Notes under the pieces: model-generated | What the model was told of the DNA's origin: nothing | Database searches by the model: none | Seen by the model: the letters and a program-made list of their open reading frames with translations, nothing else | Position numbers and translations under genes: made by a program | Shown: in pieces, positions 13,457-21,297 of the stretch | Layout of the letters: every line of letters starts with the position of its first letter | Numbering within the stretch: position 1 is the first letter of the stretch | Source of the DNA: Oscillospiraceae bacterium | GTDB lineage: Bacteria; Bacillota_A; Clostridia; Oscillospirales; Oscillospiraceae | Reading direction: 5' to 3' | DNA: 28,615 nucleotides | Assembly (NCBI GenBank): GCA_017549325.1 | Contig: JAFYVA010000047.1 | Location: forward strand, 1 to 28,615

Positions 13457-15567
13457 CAGTTGTCACCTCCGTATTCCATCCACAGCTTCACGGGCTGGAA
13501 CTGCAGACGCAGATCGCACTGCAGGCAGCGCTCAGACTCGCACTTGGCCTGATCGCAGCTGTAGGTGTGATAGACATCAATCTCGTCCTTCACGCGCTCG
13601 TCGGCGGGGCGCAGATCCTGCTCCACACGCTCCAGAGCGGCAAAGCCCTCGATACGGCCGATGTGAGGATCGGCGGAGCGCTCGCACAGCGTCTCGGCGA
13701 TCTCGCCGTCGCCGCCCAAGTAGCGGTCGATCTCGGCGGTCACCAGACGGCCCTGCTGGATGGCCTTAATGACGAAGCTGATGCCGGTAATGGCATCGCC
13801 GGCGGAGAACACGCCGTCCATGCTGGTCTTGAAGCCGTCCAGCACGGGGAAGCCGCGCTCGCTCAGCTCGATGCCGAAGTTATCGAACTCCTGCAGGCCG
13901 GTGTGCTGGCCGGTGGCGAACACGACGCTGTCGCAGGGAACGACGGTCTGGCTGCCCTCTTCCACCACTTCGGTGACCTTGCCGGTGGCACGGTCGTAAG
14001 TGGAGGAGAGAACGGTGTGGATGCGCAGGCCGGTGACCTTGTCGGGAGTACCCTCGATGGCCTCGAAGGAGCGGCCGGGCAGCAGGTTGATGCCTTCCTC
14101 GGCGCCCTCGGTCTGATCGTCCATATCAGCCAGGATCTTATCAGCCTGCTCCAGGCAGGCCAGGTTGACGGTCATGCCCTTACGGACCAGGCTGCGGGCC
14201 ACATCGTAACCCACGGAGCCGGCGCCGATGACGCAGACGGTCTGACCCAGATAGGACATATCCTTGTTGGCACGGTTGTCGGCCAGCACATCCATAGCGG
14301 TGTAGACCTGCTTGAAGTCGGCGCCGGGCAGGGGCAGCTTCTTGCCCTTGCTGACACCCACGGCCACCAGAACGGCGTCGTAGTCCTTCTTCAGAGCGGC
14401 CACATCGGTGACCTCGCAGTTGACCTCGGCCTTCACGCCGCAGTCGAGAATGTACTGGATCTCGCCCATCACGTCCTCCAGAGGCAGACGGTAGGCAGGA
14501 ATGCCGCTGGTCATGGGGCCGCCCAGCTGGGGACGCTTCTCCAGCACGGTGACATCGTGACCAAGCTTATTGAGATAGTAAGCGGCGGTGAGACCGCAGG
14601 GGCCGGAACCCACCACGGCAACACGCTTGCCGGTGCGCTCCTTCATGAAACCCTTGGCCTTCCATGCCTGCTCGGGATCGTTCTCCACGGCGAAGCGCTT
14701 CAGGTTGCGGATACCCATGGGATCGTTGATGTTGCCGCGCTTGCAGCCGGTCTCGCACAGGTGGTTGCAGATGTGACCCAGCACCAGGGGGAAGGGCACC
14801 TTCTCGCGGATGATGGCCACGGCATCACCGGGACGACCCTCGCGGATGGCGCGGATATAGGCGGGAATGTCGATATGGGCGGGGCACTCGGCAGAGCAGG
14901 GCACCACACCGTCGGCATAGGAGGAGTACTTGTCCATGAGACCCACAGCGTCCACAATGGAGCCGGTGGGGCACACCTCGATGCAGGCGCCGCAGAAACG
15001 GCAGCCGGCCTCGGCCAGGCTCTTACCCTCGGGGACACCGGCATGGATGCCGGAAGCGTCGCGGACATAGTCCAGCACCTTCACGCCGCGCTTGTCCTGG
15101 CAGGCGCGGATGCAGCGGCCGCAGCGGACGCAGCGGGTGAACAGGTGGGTGATGAGAGGATTCTTCTCATCGGTGGGCACGGCACGGGCCTTCATGCGCC
15201 AGTCCTCGCCGTTGACGCCCATAAACTGGTACAGGCTCTGCAGCTCGCACTTGCCGTACTTGGGGCAGCCGGTGCACTCAGCGGGGTGGGTGGCCAGCAT
15301 CAGCTCCATAGAGGTCTTGCGAACCGCCTCAGCAGCCTCAGTCTTGGTCTCCACCACCATACCCTCTTCCACGATGGTGGTGCAGGAGGGCACTGCGGTT
15401 GCGGCACCGTTCACGGTCACGCTGCACAGGCGGCAACCACCCTTGGCCTCAAGGTCAGGGTGGTCGCACAGATGGGGGATATAAATCCCCGCATCCAGCG
15501 CCGCATGCAGAACAGACTGACCTTCGCGTGCTTCGACGGTCTTACCGTCGATCGTCAGTTTGATCAT
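13456..15567 (-). CDS. NuoG/HydA-like Fe-S module fused to GltD-like FAD-NAD(P)H oxidoreductase
   Basis: A 703-residue fusion. Residues 1-80 form a [2Fe-2S] ferredoxin domain (C34, C45, C48, C62). The NuoG His-Cys cluster is H94-C98-C101-C107, and two [4Fe-4S] sites follow at C146/149/152/156 and C189/192/195/199. From about 220 the protein is a GltD/NfnB-like unit: the Cys-rich helical part (C224, C228, C267, C271, C275), FAD motif GSGPCG (320-325) and NAD(P)H motif VIGAGSVG near 450, and a C-terminal FAD strand VFSAGDA. It should oxidise NAD(P)H, or reduce NAD(P)+, and pass electrons through several Fe-S clusters, perhaps with bifurcation as in NfnB. The frame overlaps the ferredoxin-like gene and follows the flavoprotein gene by 31 bases. 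The physiological acceptor is inferred to be that flavoprotein. Confidence 0.85.
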   Translation of the reverse strand: MIKLTIDGKTVEAREGQSVLHAALDAGIYIPHLCDHPDLEAKGGCRLCSVTVNGAATAVPSCTTIVEEGMVVETKTEAAEAVRKTSMELMLATHPAECTGCPKYGKCELQSLYQFMGVNGEDWRMKARAVPTDEKNPLITHLFTRCVRCGRCIRACQDKRGVKVLDYVRDASGIHAGVPEGKSLAEAGCRFCGACIEVCPTGSIVDAVGLMDKYSSYADGVVPCSAECPAHIDIPAYIRAIREGRPGDAVAIIREKVPFPLVLGHICNHLCETGCKRGNINDPMGIRNLKRFAVENDPEQAWKAKGFMKERTGKRVAVVGSGPCGLTAAYYLNKLGHDVTVLEKRPQLGGPMTSGIPAYRLPLEDVMGEIQYILDCGVKAEVNCEVTDVAALKKDYDAVLVAVGVSKGKKLPLPGADFKQVYTAMDVLADNRANKDMSYLGQTVCVIGAGSVGYDVARSLVRKGMTVNLACLEQADKILADMDDQTEGAEEGINLLPGRSFEAIEGTPDKVTGLRIHTVLSSTYDRATGKVTEVVEEGSQTVVPCDSVVFATGQHTGLQEFDNFGIELSERGFPVLDGFKTSMDGVFSAGDAITGISFVIKAIQQGRLVTAEIDRYLGGDGEIAETLCERSADPHIGRIEGFAALERVEQDLRPADERVKDEIDVYHTYSCDQAKCESERCLQCDLRLQFQPVKLWMEYGGDN

Positions 15568-15598
15568 AGCTATTTCGTTTCCTTAGTTGAGATTTGAC

Positions 15599-17083
15599 TT
15601 ACCAGGCGTTGACCTTGGAGGCGATGTCCTCAGCGGCCATACGACCGGAGTTCAGGCAGAAGCCCATGGTGTTGCCGGGCAGGGTGAAGGGATAGCTGTC
15701 GCCGAAGATGGAGCAGGCATCGGTACCGACGCAGTACAGGCCGGGGATGACCTTGCCATCCTCGTTCAGGACCTGCAGCTTGTGGTTGGTCTTGACGCCA
15801 CCCAGGGAGCCGTAAGCGCCCACGAACTGACGGCAGGCATAGAAGGGGCCCTTCTCGATGGGTTCCATGTAGTGACGATCCTTCTCGAACAGCTCATCGA
15901 AGCCGGCGGCGCACATCTCGTTGTACTCCTCGACCTGAGCAACCAGACCCTCGACGTCGATGCCCATCTTCTCAGCCAGCTCCTCGATGGTGTCAGCCTT
16001 GTTGACATAGGGATAGCCTGCAGCGATGTCGCGCTCCAGCTCCTCGTCAAACAGGTCGTACAGGTTCTCGGGATGGACGCGGGAGAGGATGTCGGGACCG
16101 TGCTTCTTATACTTCTTCAGCAGCTTGGAGTCCATGATGATGAAGGCAGCCTTGCCGGGCTGAGAAGCGATGGCGTTACCGGTGAAGGTGGTGTTCGCGA
16201 TCTGATCCTCGGGCATGAAGCGCTGACCGTCACGGTTGACCCACAGGCAGGGCTGACGGAAAGCACCGTCCATGACGAAGTGGTTCATGTTGTCGGGCAG
16301 CTGATACATGATCTCCATGATCATGGGAGTCTTGGCAGCGCCGACCTCCCAGCACATCTTGATACCTTCGCCGCGCATACCGGGGATGGCGAAGTTGTAG
16401 ATGGTCTCACCGTACTCGAAGCCGGTGCACTCCTTGATCATCTGGGGATTCTCGCCGAAGCCGCCGGTGGCCACGATGACAGCCTGAGCGCGGGCCTCGA
16501 TCTCCTCGCCGTTCTTATCCACAGCGATGACACCGACAACAGCGCCGTCCTCGACGATCAGGCTCTTGACGGGAGTCTCCATCTGGAAATCAGCACCGTT
16601 GGCCTTGGCGTACTCGGTCAGCTTCTTGTTCATAGCGGTAGCGGCGCGGGGACCGGGACGGCCGCCGCCCTCGGGCTTAACAACGTGCCAGGTAAACTCG
16701 CCGTCGGAGTAAGCGCGGGTATCCTCGGGAGCGGTGAACATACGCTCGACACCGGCGAACTCGACACCAACGGTATCCTCCAGCCAGTCGATGGTGGAGC
16801 CGGACTTGAAGTAGTAGTCGCGGACCAGACGGGCGTTGACGTTGTAGTGGGTGTAGAACATGTGCTTACGGAAAGCCTCACCGGGGGTCAGAGCGACCAT
16901 GTGGGCGCGCTGAACGCGAGAACCGATACCCAGGGGGCCCATGCCCATGTTGGCAGCACCACCGGTGGTATTGCTCTTCTCGAACACCAGGGTGTTCAGG
17001 CCGTTTTCAGCGGCGGTAGCAGCGGCAGCCAGACCGGAAAGACCAGCGGCGACGACGATGACATCAGCTTCCATCTTCTTCAT
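15599..17083 (-). CDS. FAD-dependent reductase of the fumarate reductase / KSTD flavoprotein family
   Basis: A 494-residue flavoprotein of the FAD_binding_2 family (fumarate, urocanate and enoate-type reductases, ketosteroid dehydrogenases). The dinucleotide motif reads A12-x-G14-x-x-G17, with Ala at the first Gly position, followed by FEKSNTTGGAANMG. The cap domain spans about 120-340. The C-terminal end has GGVKTNHKLQVL, GLYCVGTDA and GNTMGFCLNSGRMAAED. There is no Tat or Sec signal, and no heme or FMN domain, unlike periplasmic relatives, so it works in the cytoplasm with electrons from the two downstream Fe-S proteins. It probably reduces a C=C bond conjugated to a carbonyl, possibly on an acyl carrier or a flavonoid-type substrate. 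The start at 17083 (AAGGAGA upstream) is preferred to 17104. Confidence 0.82.
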   Translation of the reverse strand: MKKMEADVIVVAAGLSGLAAAATAAENGLNTLVFEKSNTTGGAANMGMGPLGIGSRVQRAHMVALTPGEAFRKHMFYTHYNVNARLVRDYYFKSGSTIDWLEDTVGVEFAGVERMFTAPEDTRAYSDGEFTWHVVKPEGGGRPGPRAATAMNKKLTEYAKANGADFQMETPVKSLIVEDGAVVGVIAVDKNGEEIEARAQAVIVATGGFGENPQMIKECTGFEYGETIYNFAIPGMRGEGIKMCWEVGAAKTPMIMEIMYQLPDNMNHFVMDGAFRQPCLWVNRDGQRFMPEDQIANTTFTGNAIASQPGKAAFIIMDSKLLKKYKKHGPDILSRVHPENLYDLFDEELERDIAAGYPYVNKADTIEELAEKMGIDVEGLVAQVEEYNEMCAAGFDELFEKDRHYMEPIEKGPFYACRQFVGAYGSLGGVKTNHKLQVLNEDGKVIPGLYCVGTDACSIFGDSYPFTLPGNTMGFCLNSGRMAAEDIASKVNAW

Positions 17084-17258
17084 AGTGGTTAGTCTCCTTC
17101 TCATAAAAATATCGTGTTTTGTTTTACGCGCCCTTCCTCATGGTTCGACATTCAAAGCAGACAAAAGATGTCCTGTATTTTCTTCCAAAATGTAGCAAAA
17201 ACACAAAAACTTTGAGCTATCGACCCAATATGCGCATTATCACATACATTATAAAAAA
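17084..17258 (-). promoter_or_regulatory. Upstream region of the flavoprotein operon
   Basis: This AT-rich stretch between the flavoprotein gene and the PucR-type gene's terminator must hold the promoter of the five-gene unit. I see no good sigma-A pair with 16-18 base spacing, and no sigma-54 -24/-12 pattern. That fits a promoter that depends on an activator, but it is not proof. Confidence 0.3.
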
Positions 17259-17285
17259 AGCCATCGGATTCGTCATCCGATGGCT
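17259..17285 (-). terminator. Terminator after the PucR-like regulator gene
   Basis: A perfect 10-bp stem (AGCCATCGGA at 17259-17268, complement at 17276-17285) with a 7-base loop is followed, reading leftwards, by seven T. Confidence 0.88.
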
Positions 17286-17339
17286 GTCAAATCTGGTATG
17301 CGTTACACCCGCTTTTTTGCGACATTTGTCTAACGGCTG

Positions 17340-18608
17340 TCAATCTCCCAATAAATCGGTATTATCCCCGCTCTCGCGGCCCTTCAAATAGTCGATCAGG
17401 TGGAAGGAAAACTCGTAGGAAAACAGGCGGTTCCCATCGTAAATGTTCACGCCCAGCGTCTCCTGAATCTTGTTCATGCGGTAGAAAAAGGTGCTCTTGT
17501 GGATGTGCAGCTCCTCCGAGGCCGCCGAGGCACTGCGGCCGCAGAAAATATAGGTGCGCAGTGTATGCAGAAGCTCGGTGCGGTACTGCCTGTCGTAGGC
17601 GGCGATCAGACGGATATCGGGGTGGATCTTGGAGCGCATACGGTCGCGGTCATGGCGGGAGAACATATGGCTGAGATATTCCTGCTCATAGTAGAGGATG
17701 CGGGATTCCTCGTGGCCGTGCTCAAGGCAGGCCTCGGCCTGCTCCATGGCGTACTTGGCCTGCAGCAGAGAGGTGCAGTAATAGCTGACACCGCAGCTCA
17801 TGCAGTTGAACTCCAGAAACTTCTCCAGCGCCTGCTGTTCCCTGTCGCGGAAAGCCTTCGGCTCGGCACAGGGCAGCAGGAGGCAAAGGCGGCCGTCCAC
17901 CACGCCCACCATACCCTCGGGGAAAATGTTCAGCAGCTGGTCATAGTAATACTTGCCTGCTGCATGGACACTCTCGGGATCGTCGAAGGTGAAGGCCAGC
18001 ATGAAGTAGTAGGGCTGGGACATACGGTTGAGCTGACGGAGTCTGCGCTCGGCAAACTCGTCGGAGCTGAAATGCCCCTCCAGCAGCTCCTGCAAAAAGT
18101 ACTCGTACTTCAATCCGCTCTCCACGGCGAAGGTATCGTTCTTCTGCATCTCAATGGCCAGAATCTGGGCCAGAAACTCGATGACATCCAGATCCACCTG
18201 CCGGAAGCCCTCGGGGCGGCCGTGACAAAAGACGTAGGCCACCACGGCGCGGTTGATACGCACCGGCTGGAACAGGATCTCATTGGGGAAGCGGGCATCG
18301 CGCACCACATAGGGGCGATAGGACTCCATGATGCGGGCGGTATGGTTCTTCTTGTCCATCTCCTCCGTCACATCCAGCTTCAGATACTGCTTGCCGTTCA
18401 TCATGTCGAAGTCGTCGGAATTCATGGTGGCCACGGAGGGCGCCGCCGCCAGCACACAGAAGCTGGTATCACACAGCGTAAGCGGCATTTTCACCATGTC
18501 GTAGGTGATCCGCAGATAGTGCTCCAGCGAGTATTTCGACTGTAGTGCAGTGAACAGTTCCCGCATAACACGCTTGGCTTCATTCGTTACCTTGGCGTTT
18601 TCCATCAT
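17340..18608 (-). CDS. PucR/CdaR-like transcriptional regulator
   Basis: A 422-residue regulator. The C-terminal 60 residues are the PucR-type helix-turn-helix (HTH_30): ELLHTLRTYIFCGRSASAASEELHIHKSTFFYRM in two parts, then IQETLGVNI and a final LIDYLKG. The preceding 300 residues hold a GAF-like or ligand-sensing segment (about 30-165) and a degenerate GGDEF-like middle (about 185-320) common in this family. Such proteins usually activate catabolic operons when a small substrate is present (purine, sugar diacid, proline). It lies between the flavoprotein-ACP operon and the hydrolase-transferase operon on the same strand, with its own promoter and terminator, so it probably regulates one or both. 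GGAGG sits seven bases before the ATG; a second ATG directly follows. Confidence 0.85.
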   Translation of the reverse strand: MMENAKVTNEAKRVMRELFTALQSKYSLEHYLRITYDMVKMPLTLCDTSFCVLAAAPSVATMNSDDFDMMNGKQYLKLDVTEEMDKKNHTARIMESYRPYVVRDARFPNEILFQPVRINRAVVAYVFCHGRPEGFRQVDLDVIEFLAQILAIEMQKNDTFAVESGLKYEYFLQELLEGHFSSDEFAERRLRQLNRMSQPYYFMLAFTFDDPESVHAAGKYYYDQLLNIFPEGMVGVVDGRLCLLLPCAEPKAFRDREQQALEKFLEFNCMSCGVSYYCTSLLQAKYAMEQAEACLEHGHEESRILYYEQEYLSHMFSRHDRDRMRSKIHPDIRLIAAYDRQYRTELLHTLRTYIFCGRSASAASEELHIHKSTFFYRMNKIQETLGVNIYDGNRLFSYEFSFHLIDYLKGRESGDNTDLLGD

Positions 18609-18636
18609 TCGTCTACCTCCGCCCCTGTTTTTCTAT

Positions 18637-18665
18637 AGTATATCCGACAAAGGTAGGAAAAGCAA
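18637..18665 (-). promoter_or_regulatory. Promoter of the PucR-like regulator
   Basis: On the minus strand TTGCTT (18660-18665) and TATACT (18637-18642) are 17 bases apart. The -10 matches 5 of 6 and the -35 3 of 6. Initiation would be near 18630, about 20 bases before the start codon. Confidence 0.5.
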
Positions 18666-18674
18666 GAAAAAAGT

Positions 18675-18704
18675 AATGACGGATGCCAAAAGGCATCCGT
18701 CATT
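18675..18704 (-). terminator. Terminator of the hydrolase-acyltransferase operon
   Basis: A perfect 13-bp stem (AATGACGGATGCC at 18675-18687, complement at 18692-18704) with an AAAA/TTTT loop is followed, reading leftwards, by a T-rich run. It separates the alpha/beta hydrolase gene from the regulator. Confidence 0.9.
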
Positions 18705-18722
18705 TGTTGGAATGCTTCTTTG

Positions 18723-19550
18723 TTACCGGGACTGCAGCAAAGGCAGCACGTCCTGCGCGAACTCCGCGGGGATCTCGCGGGCGGCATTGTGACCGCCACG
18801 GACGTCGTGGAGGGGGCAGCCCAGCAGCTTGGACACGCGCAGGGCACACTCGGAAAGCGGCATACCGACGCTGTCGATGCCGCGGAGAATGGCCAGATGC
18901 ACCTCGGCGGGAATGGCCGGCACCATCAGGTCATGGTCGAAGCCGTGACGGAACTCATAGCGCATAAAGGTCATGCCGTTGGTCATGAAGTTATCCATCT
19001 CCGTCTCGGTCATGGGCTTATCCGCCGTGGAGGAGCTCTCCGAGAGGAACAGCAAAAAGCGGTTCAGCGCACGGGTGTACTTGCCCTTATCCAGCGCCTC
19101 GTGGATGGCACGGATATGCTCCCAGCCGTTGAGATCGTCGTCCATCAGGGCGTAGATCGGCGGCTCATGGATCAGCACGCGTTCCACCAGCTCGGGGTGG
19201 TAGCCGGCCAGGAAGCCGGCGATGGCACCGCCGCAGCTGCAGCCAATGACCTTTGCCTTCTCACCGGGGGCAAGACTCTCCAGCACGAAGGCGGCATCGT
19301 TGCCCTGATCGATGAAGTAGTCCTTGCAGCTCTGACCCGCAGGGTCGGTGCCGCGGACGCTGCGGCCAAAGCCGCTGCGGTCATAGGCGATGACGCGGAA
19401 ATGCTCGGCAAGGCAGGGGCCCAGTTCATAGAAGAACTCGCTGTCCACAGCGGCGCCGTGGATCAGCAGGAGAGGTTGTCCCTGTCCGACGGTGCGGCAA
19501 AAGAAGCTGCTGCCGTCAGCGCGGCAGAGCTTATGTTCCTGCCACTGCAT
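18723..19550 (-). CDS. Alpha/beta-fold hydrolase
   Basis: A 275-residue serine hydrolase of the alpha/beta fold. Visible are the oxyanion strand LLLIHGAAVDSEFF, YDRSGFGRS, the nucleophile elbow GCSCGG (near 102-107) and the C-terminal catalytic His in RGGHNAAR (near 255). The short cap region (about 130-205) is rich in Asp and Met. It could be an esterase, lactonase, C-C hydrolase or thioesterase, and the sequence does not tell which. Its ATG overlaps the stop of the acyltransferase gene (TAATG), so both are made in similar amounts. That coupling favours a role in handling the acyl group or a product of the acyl-carrier system. It is the last gene before a strong terminator. Confidence 0.85.
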   Translation of the reverse strand: MQWQEHKLCRADGSSFFCRTVGQGQPLLLIHGAAVDSEFFYELGPCLAEHFRVIAYDRSGFGRSVRGTDPAGQSCKDYFIDQGNDAAFVLESLAPGEKAKVIGCSCGGAIAGFLAGYHPELVERVLIHEPPIYALMDDDLNGWEHIRAIHEALDKGKYTRALNRFLLFLSESSSTADKPMTETEMDNFMTNGMTFMRYEFRHGFDHDLMVPAIPAEVHLAILRGIDSVGMPLSECALRVSKLLGCPLHDVRGGHNAAREIPAEFAQDVLPLLQSR

Positions 19551-20551
19551 TACTTCTTCAGACCAGCAGCGCGGACGGCGGAGATGACGATGTTGCCCTT
19601 CAGCTCAGACACGGGAGCGCCGCGGGAGCAGTCGCACACGATCTTGCGGAAGCCCTGCAGCATGGGGCCGTAAGCGTCGGCCTTACCGAACTGCTGGATC
19701 AGCTTGACGGCGATGTTGCCCACGTTCAGGTCGGGCCAGACGACGACGTTGGCGCGACCTGCCACCTTGCTCTCCTCCTTGACCTTCTTGGCGGCCACGG
19801 CGGGAACGATGGCGGCATCCAGCTGGAACTCACCCTCGATGGCCAGGTCGGGACGGCGCTCGTTGGCGATACGGGCAGCCTCGATGACCTTGTCGATCAG
19901 CTCGCCGGAGCCGCTGCCCTTGGTGGAGTAGCAGACCATGGCGCAGCGGGGCTCCCAGTCCAGCAGAGCGGCGACGGTATCGCAGGCGGAGATGGCGATG
20001 GAGGCCAGCTGCTCGGAATCGGGGTTGGTGCACACGGCGCTGTCGCCGATGGCCAGCAGAGAACCCTCGCTGCCCTCGAAGCCGGGGATATCGCAGATAC
20101 CGATGGAGGAGATGGTAGCGCCCTCCTGCATGCCGATGACGGACTGGGCGGCCAGCAGCACGTCGCCGGTGCTGTAGTCGATACCGGCGAAGGTGACGTC
20201 GCACAGATCCAGAGCCTGCATCACCACGGCGAAGTACAGGTTGTTCTTCATGCGGCGGTTCAGAGCCTTCTCGCTGAGCTCACAGGTGGGCAGAGCCAGA
20301 TACTTGGCGATCAGCTCGGCCTTCAGCTCCTCGTTGACATCCACGAAGGTGAATGCGCTCTCCTCGTAGCCGCGCTCAGCGCACAGAGCCTTCAGCTGGG
20401 CAGCGTCGCCCACCAGAACGGGCAGGATGTAGCCTTCCTTAGCGCACTCGTAGGCGGCCTGCATGATCTTCTCGTTGTCGGCCTCGGGGAATGCTACCTT
20501 CTGAGGGGCCAGCTTGGCCTTCTCATAAATCTTATCCAGAATGTTAGCCAT
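19550..20551 (-). CDS. pta: Phosphate acyltransferase (Pta/Ptb family)
   Basis: A 333-residue phosphotransacetylase-family enzyme that exchanges an acyl thioester and phosphate for an acyl phosphate. AFPEADNEKIMQAA at the N-terminus, STKGSGSG, the ANVVVWPDLNVGNIAVK stretch and YGPMLQGF...SRGAP are the family core, closer to Pta than to the shorter butyryltransferase Ptb (about 300). The central GICDIPGFEGSEG replaces the usual FLM segment of acetate enzymes, hinting at a different acyl group. With the butyrate-type kinase in the neighbouring unit it would form a substrate-level ATP step. Whether its thioester is CoA or the local carrier protein is open. The start at 20551 has AAGGA upstream; 24 bases follow the transferase gene. 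Confidence 0.85.
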   Translation of the reverse strand: MANILDKIYEKAKLAPQKVAFPEADNEKIMQAAYECAKEGYILPVLVGDAAQLKALCAERGYEESAFTFVDVNEELKAELIAKYLALPTCELSEKALNRRMKNNLYFAVVMQALDLCDVTFAGIDYSTGDVLLAAQSVIGMQEGATISSIGICDIPGFEGSEGSLLAIGDSAVCTNPDSEQLASIAISACDTVAALLDWEPRCAMVCYSTKGSGSGELIDKVIEAARIANERRPDLAIEGEFQLDAAIVPAVAAKKVKEESKVAGRANVVVWPDLNVGNIAVKLIQQFGKADAYGPMLQGFRKIVCDCSRGAPVSELKGNIVISAVRAAGLKK

Positions 20552-20575
20552 AGTGATTATTTCCTTCCTGTTTCT

Positions 20576-21178
20576 CTATTGCAGCAGATCCTCTGCTGTC
20601 AGTTCCTTAGTCAATACGGTAAACGGCGCTTTGGCCGCGCAGGTGATGAGGTGTCCGTCATATAGGCGGCTGTCCCAGTACCAGTCCTCCCCGTTGCGGA
20701 GCAGGGAAAAGTTCCGTTCATTCAGCGCAAGGCCACAGCCCTCCGCCTTCAGCGCGCTTTCCAGCCGCGTCCACAGCAGACAAAAATCATCGGCACTGCC
20801 GTGCTGTGCCAGCCATTCCATCTCCTCTTGCGTCAGCACCTTGCGGGGCAGCACGTCGGGGCGGTGGAGATATTCCACATCGGCGCCCACCTCCCTCTCC
20901 GACAGGGCCAGCACGGCACAGTGTCCGGAGTAGGAAAGGCTGAAATGGGGGCCGTGGGGCAAATAGGGCTTGCCGTATTCGCCTATCGCAAACACCGACT
21001 CGTCCTCCACGCCCAGCGCGTGGCGCAGCAGTAATCCTGCGGCACACCGGAGCAGACGGTCTTTTTCACGCCACTGGCTCTGCGCCGCAGCGCGGCGCGC
21101 AGGGCTGAGAAGCGACAGGGCACGGGGCAGATGGTCCGCCAGATGGCGGGCGTTTGTCACATACAGCGTTACGCTCAT
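20576..21178 (-). CDS. 4'-phosphopantetheinyl transferase (Sfp type)
   Basis: A 200-residue Sfp-type enzyme that moves phosphopantetheine from CoA to the Ser of a carrier protein. Motifs are present in order: GKPYLP (about 69-74), HFSLSYSG (78-85), the Mg-binding V97-G-A-D100-V-E102 and W136-T-R-L-E140-S-A-L-K144. The length is slightly below Sfp (about 225). No polyketide or peptide synthetase is visible, so its likely client is the stand-alone acyl carrier protein at 12614-12853. That pairing is the strongest link between the two operons around the PucR-like gene. The ribosome site (AAGG) is weak, and a hairpin lies just upstream, so expression may be lower than for its neighbours. Confidence 0.88.
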   Translation of the reverse strand: MSVTLYVTNARHLADHLPRALSLLSPARRAAAQSQWREKDRLLRCAAGLLLRHALGVEDESVFAIGEYGKPYLPHGPHFSLSYSGHCAVLALSEREVGADVEYLHRPDVLPRKVLTQEEMEWLAQHGSADDFCLLWTRLESALKAEGCGLALNERNFSLLRNGEDWYWDSRLYDGHLITCAAKAPFTVLTKELTAEDLLQ

Positions 21179-21206
21179 CCTCGTTTACCTTGGGTTTTAA
21201 CGACCA

Positions 21207-21238
21207 AATCGCCGGAGAGCAGATGCTCCCCGGCGATT
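21207..21238 (-). terminator. Stem-loop between the CocE-type and transferase genes
   Basis: A long stem (21207-21221 with 21224-21238, one mismatch; effective loop about 8 bases) lies in the 119-base gap. The T run after it is weak (GTTAAAACC), so partial termination or an mRNA-stability stem is more likely than a full stop. Confidence 0.5.
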
Positions 21239-21297
21239 GAAGGGATAGTTGGTCACCTCGGGTGCGGGAGCGCAACCCTCGGTAGATGCGTTACGAC

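Noticed and set aside
13567..15597. Very long plus-strand open frames opposite the catabolic genes (676 codons here; similar at 6775-8442, 15587-17092, 21286-23127, 24740-26119)
   Set aside because: They are mirror images of real minus-strand genes whose GC-rich codon use leaves few stops on the other strand. They lack ribosome sites and recognisable domains and are rich in Gly, Ala, Val, Leu, Asp and His.
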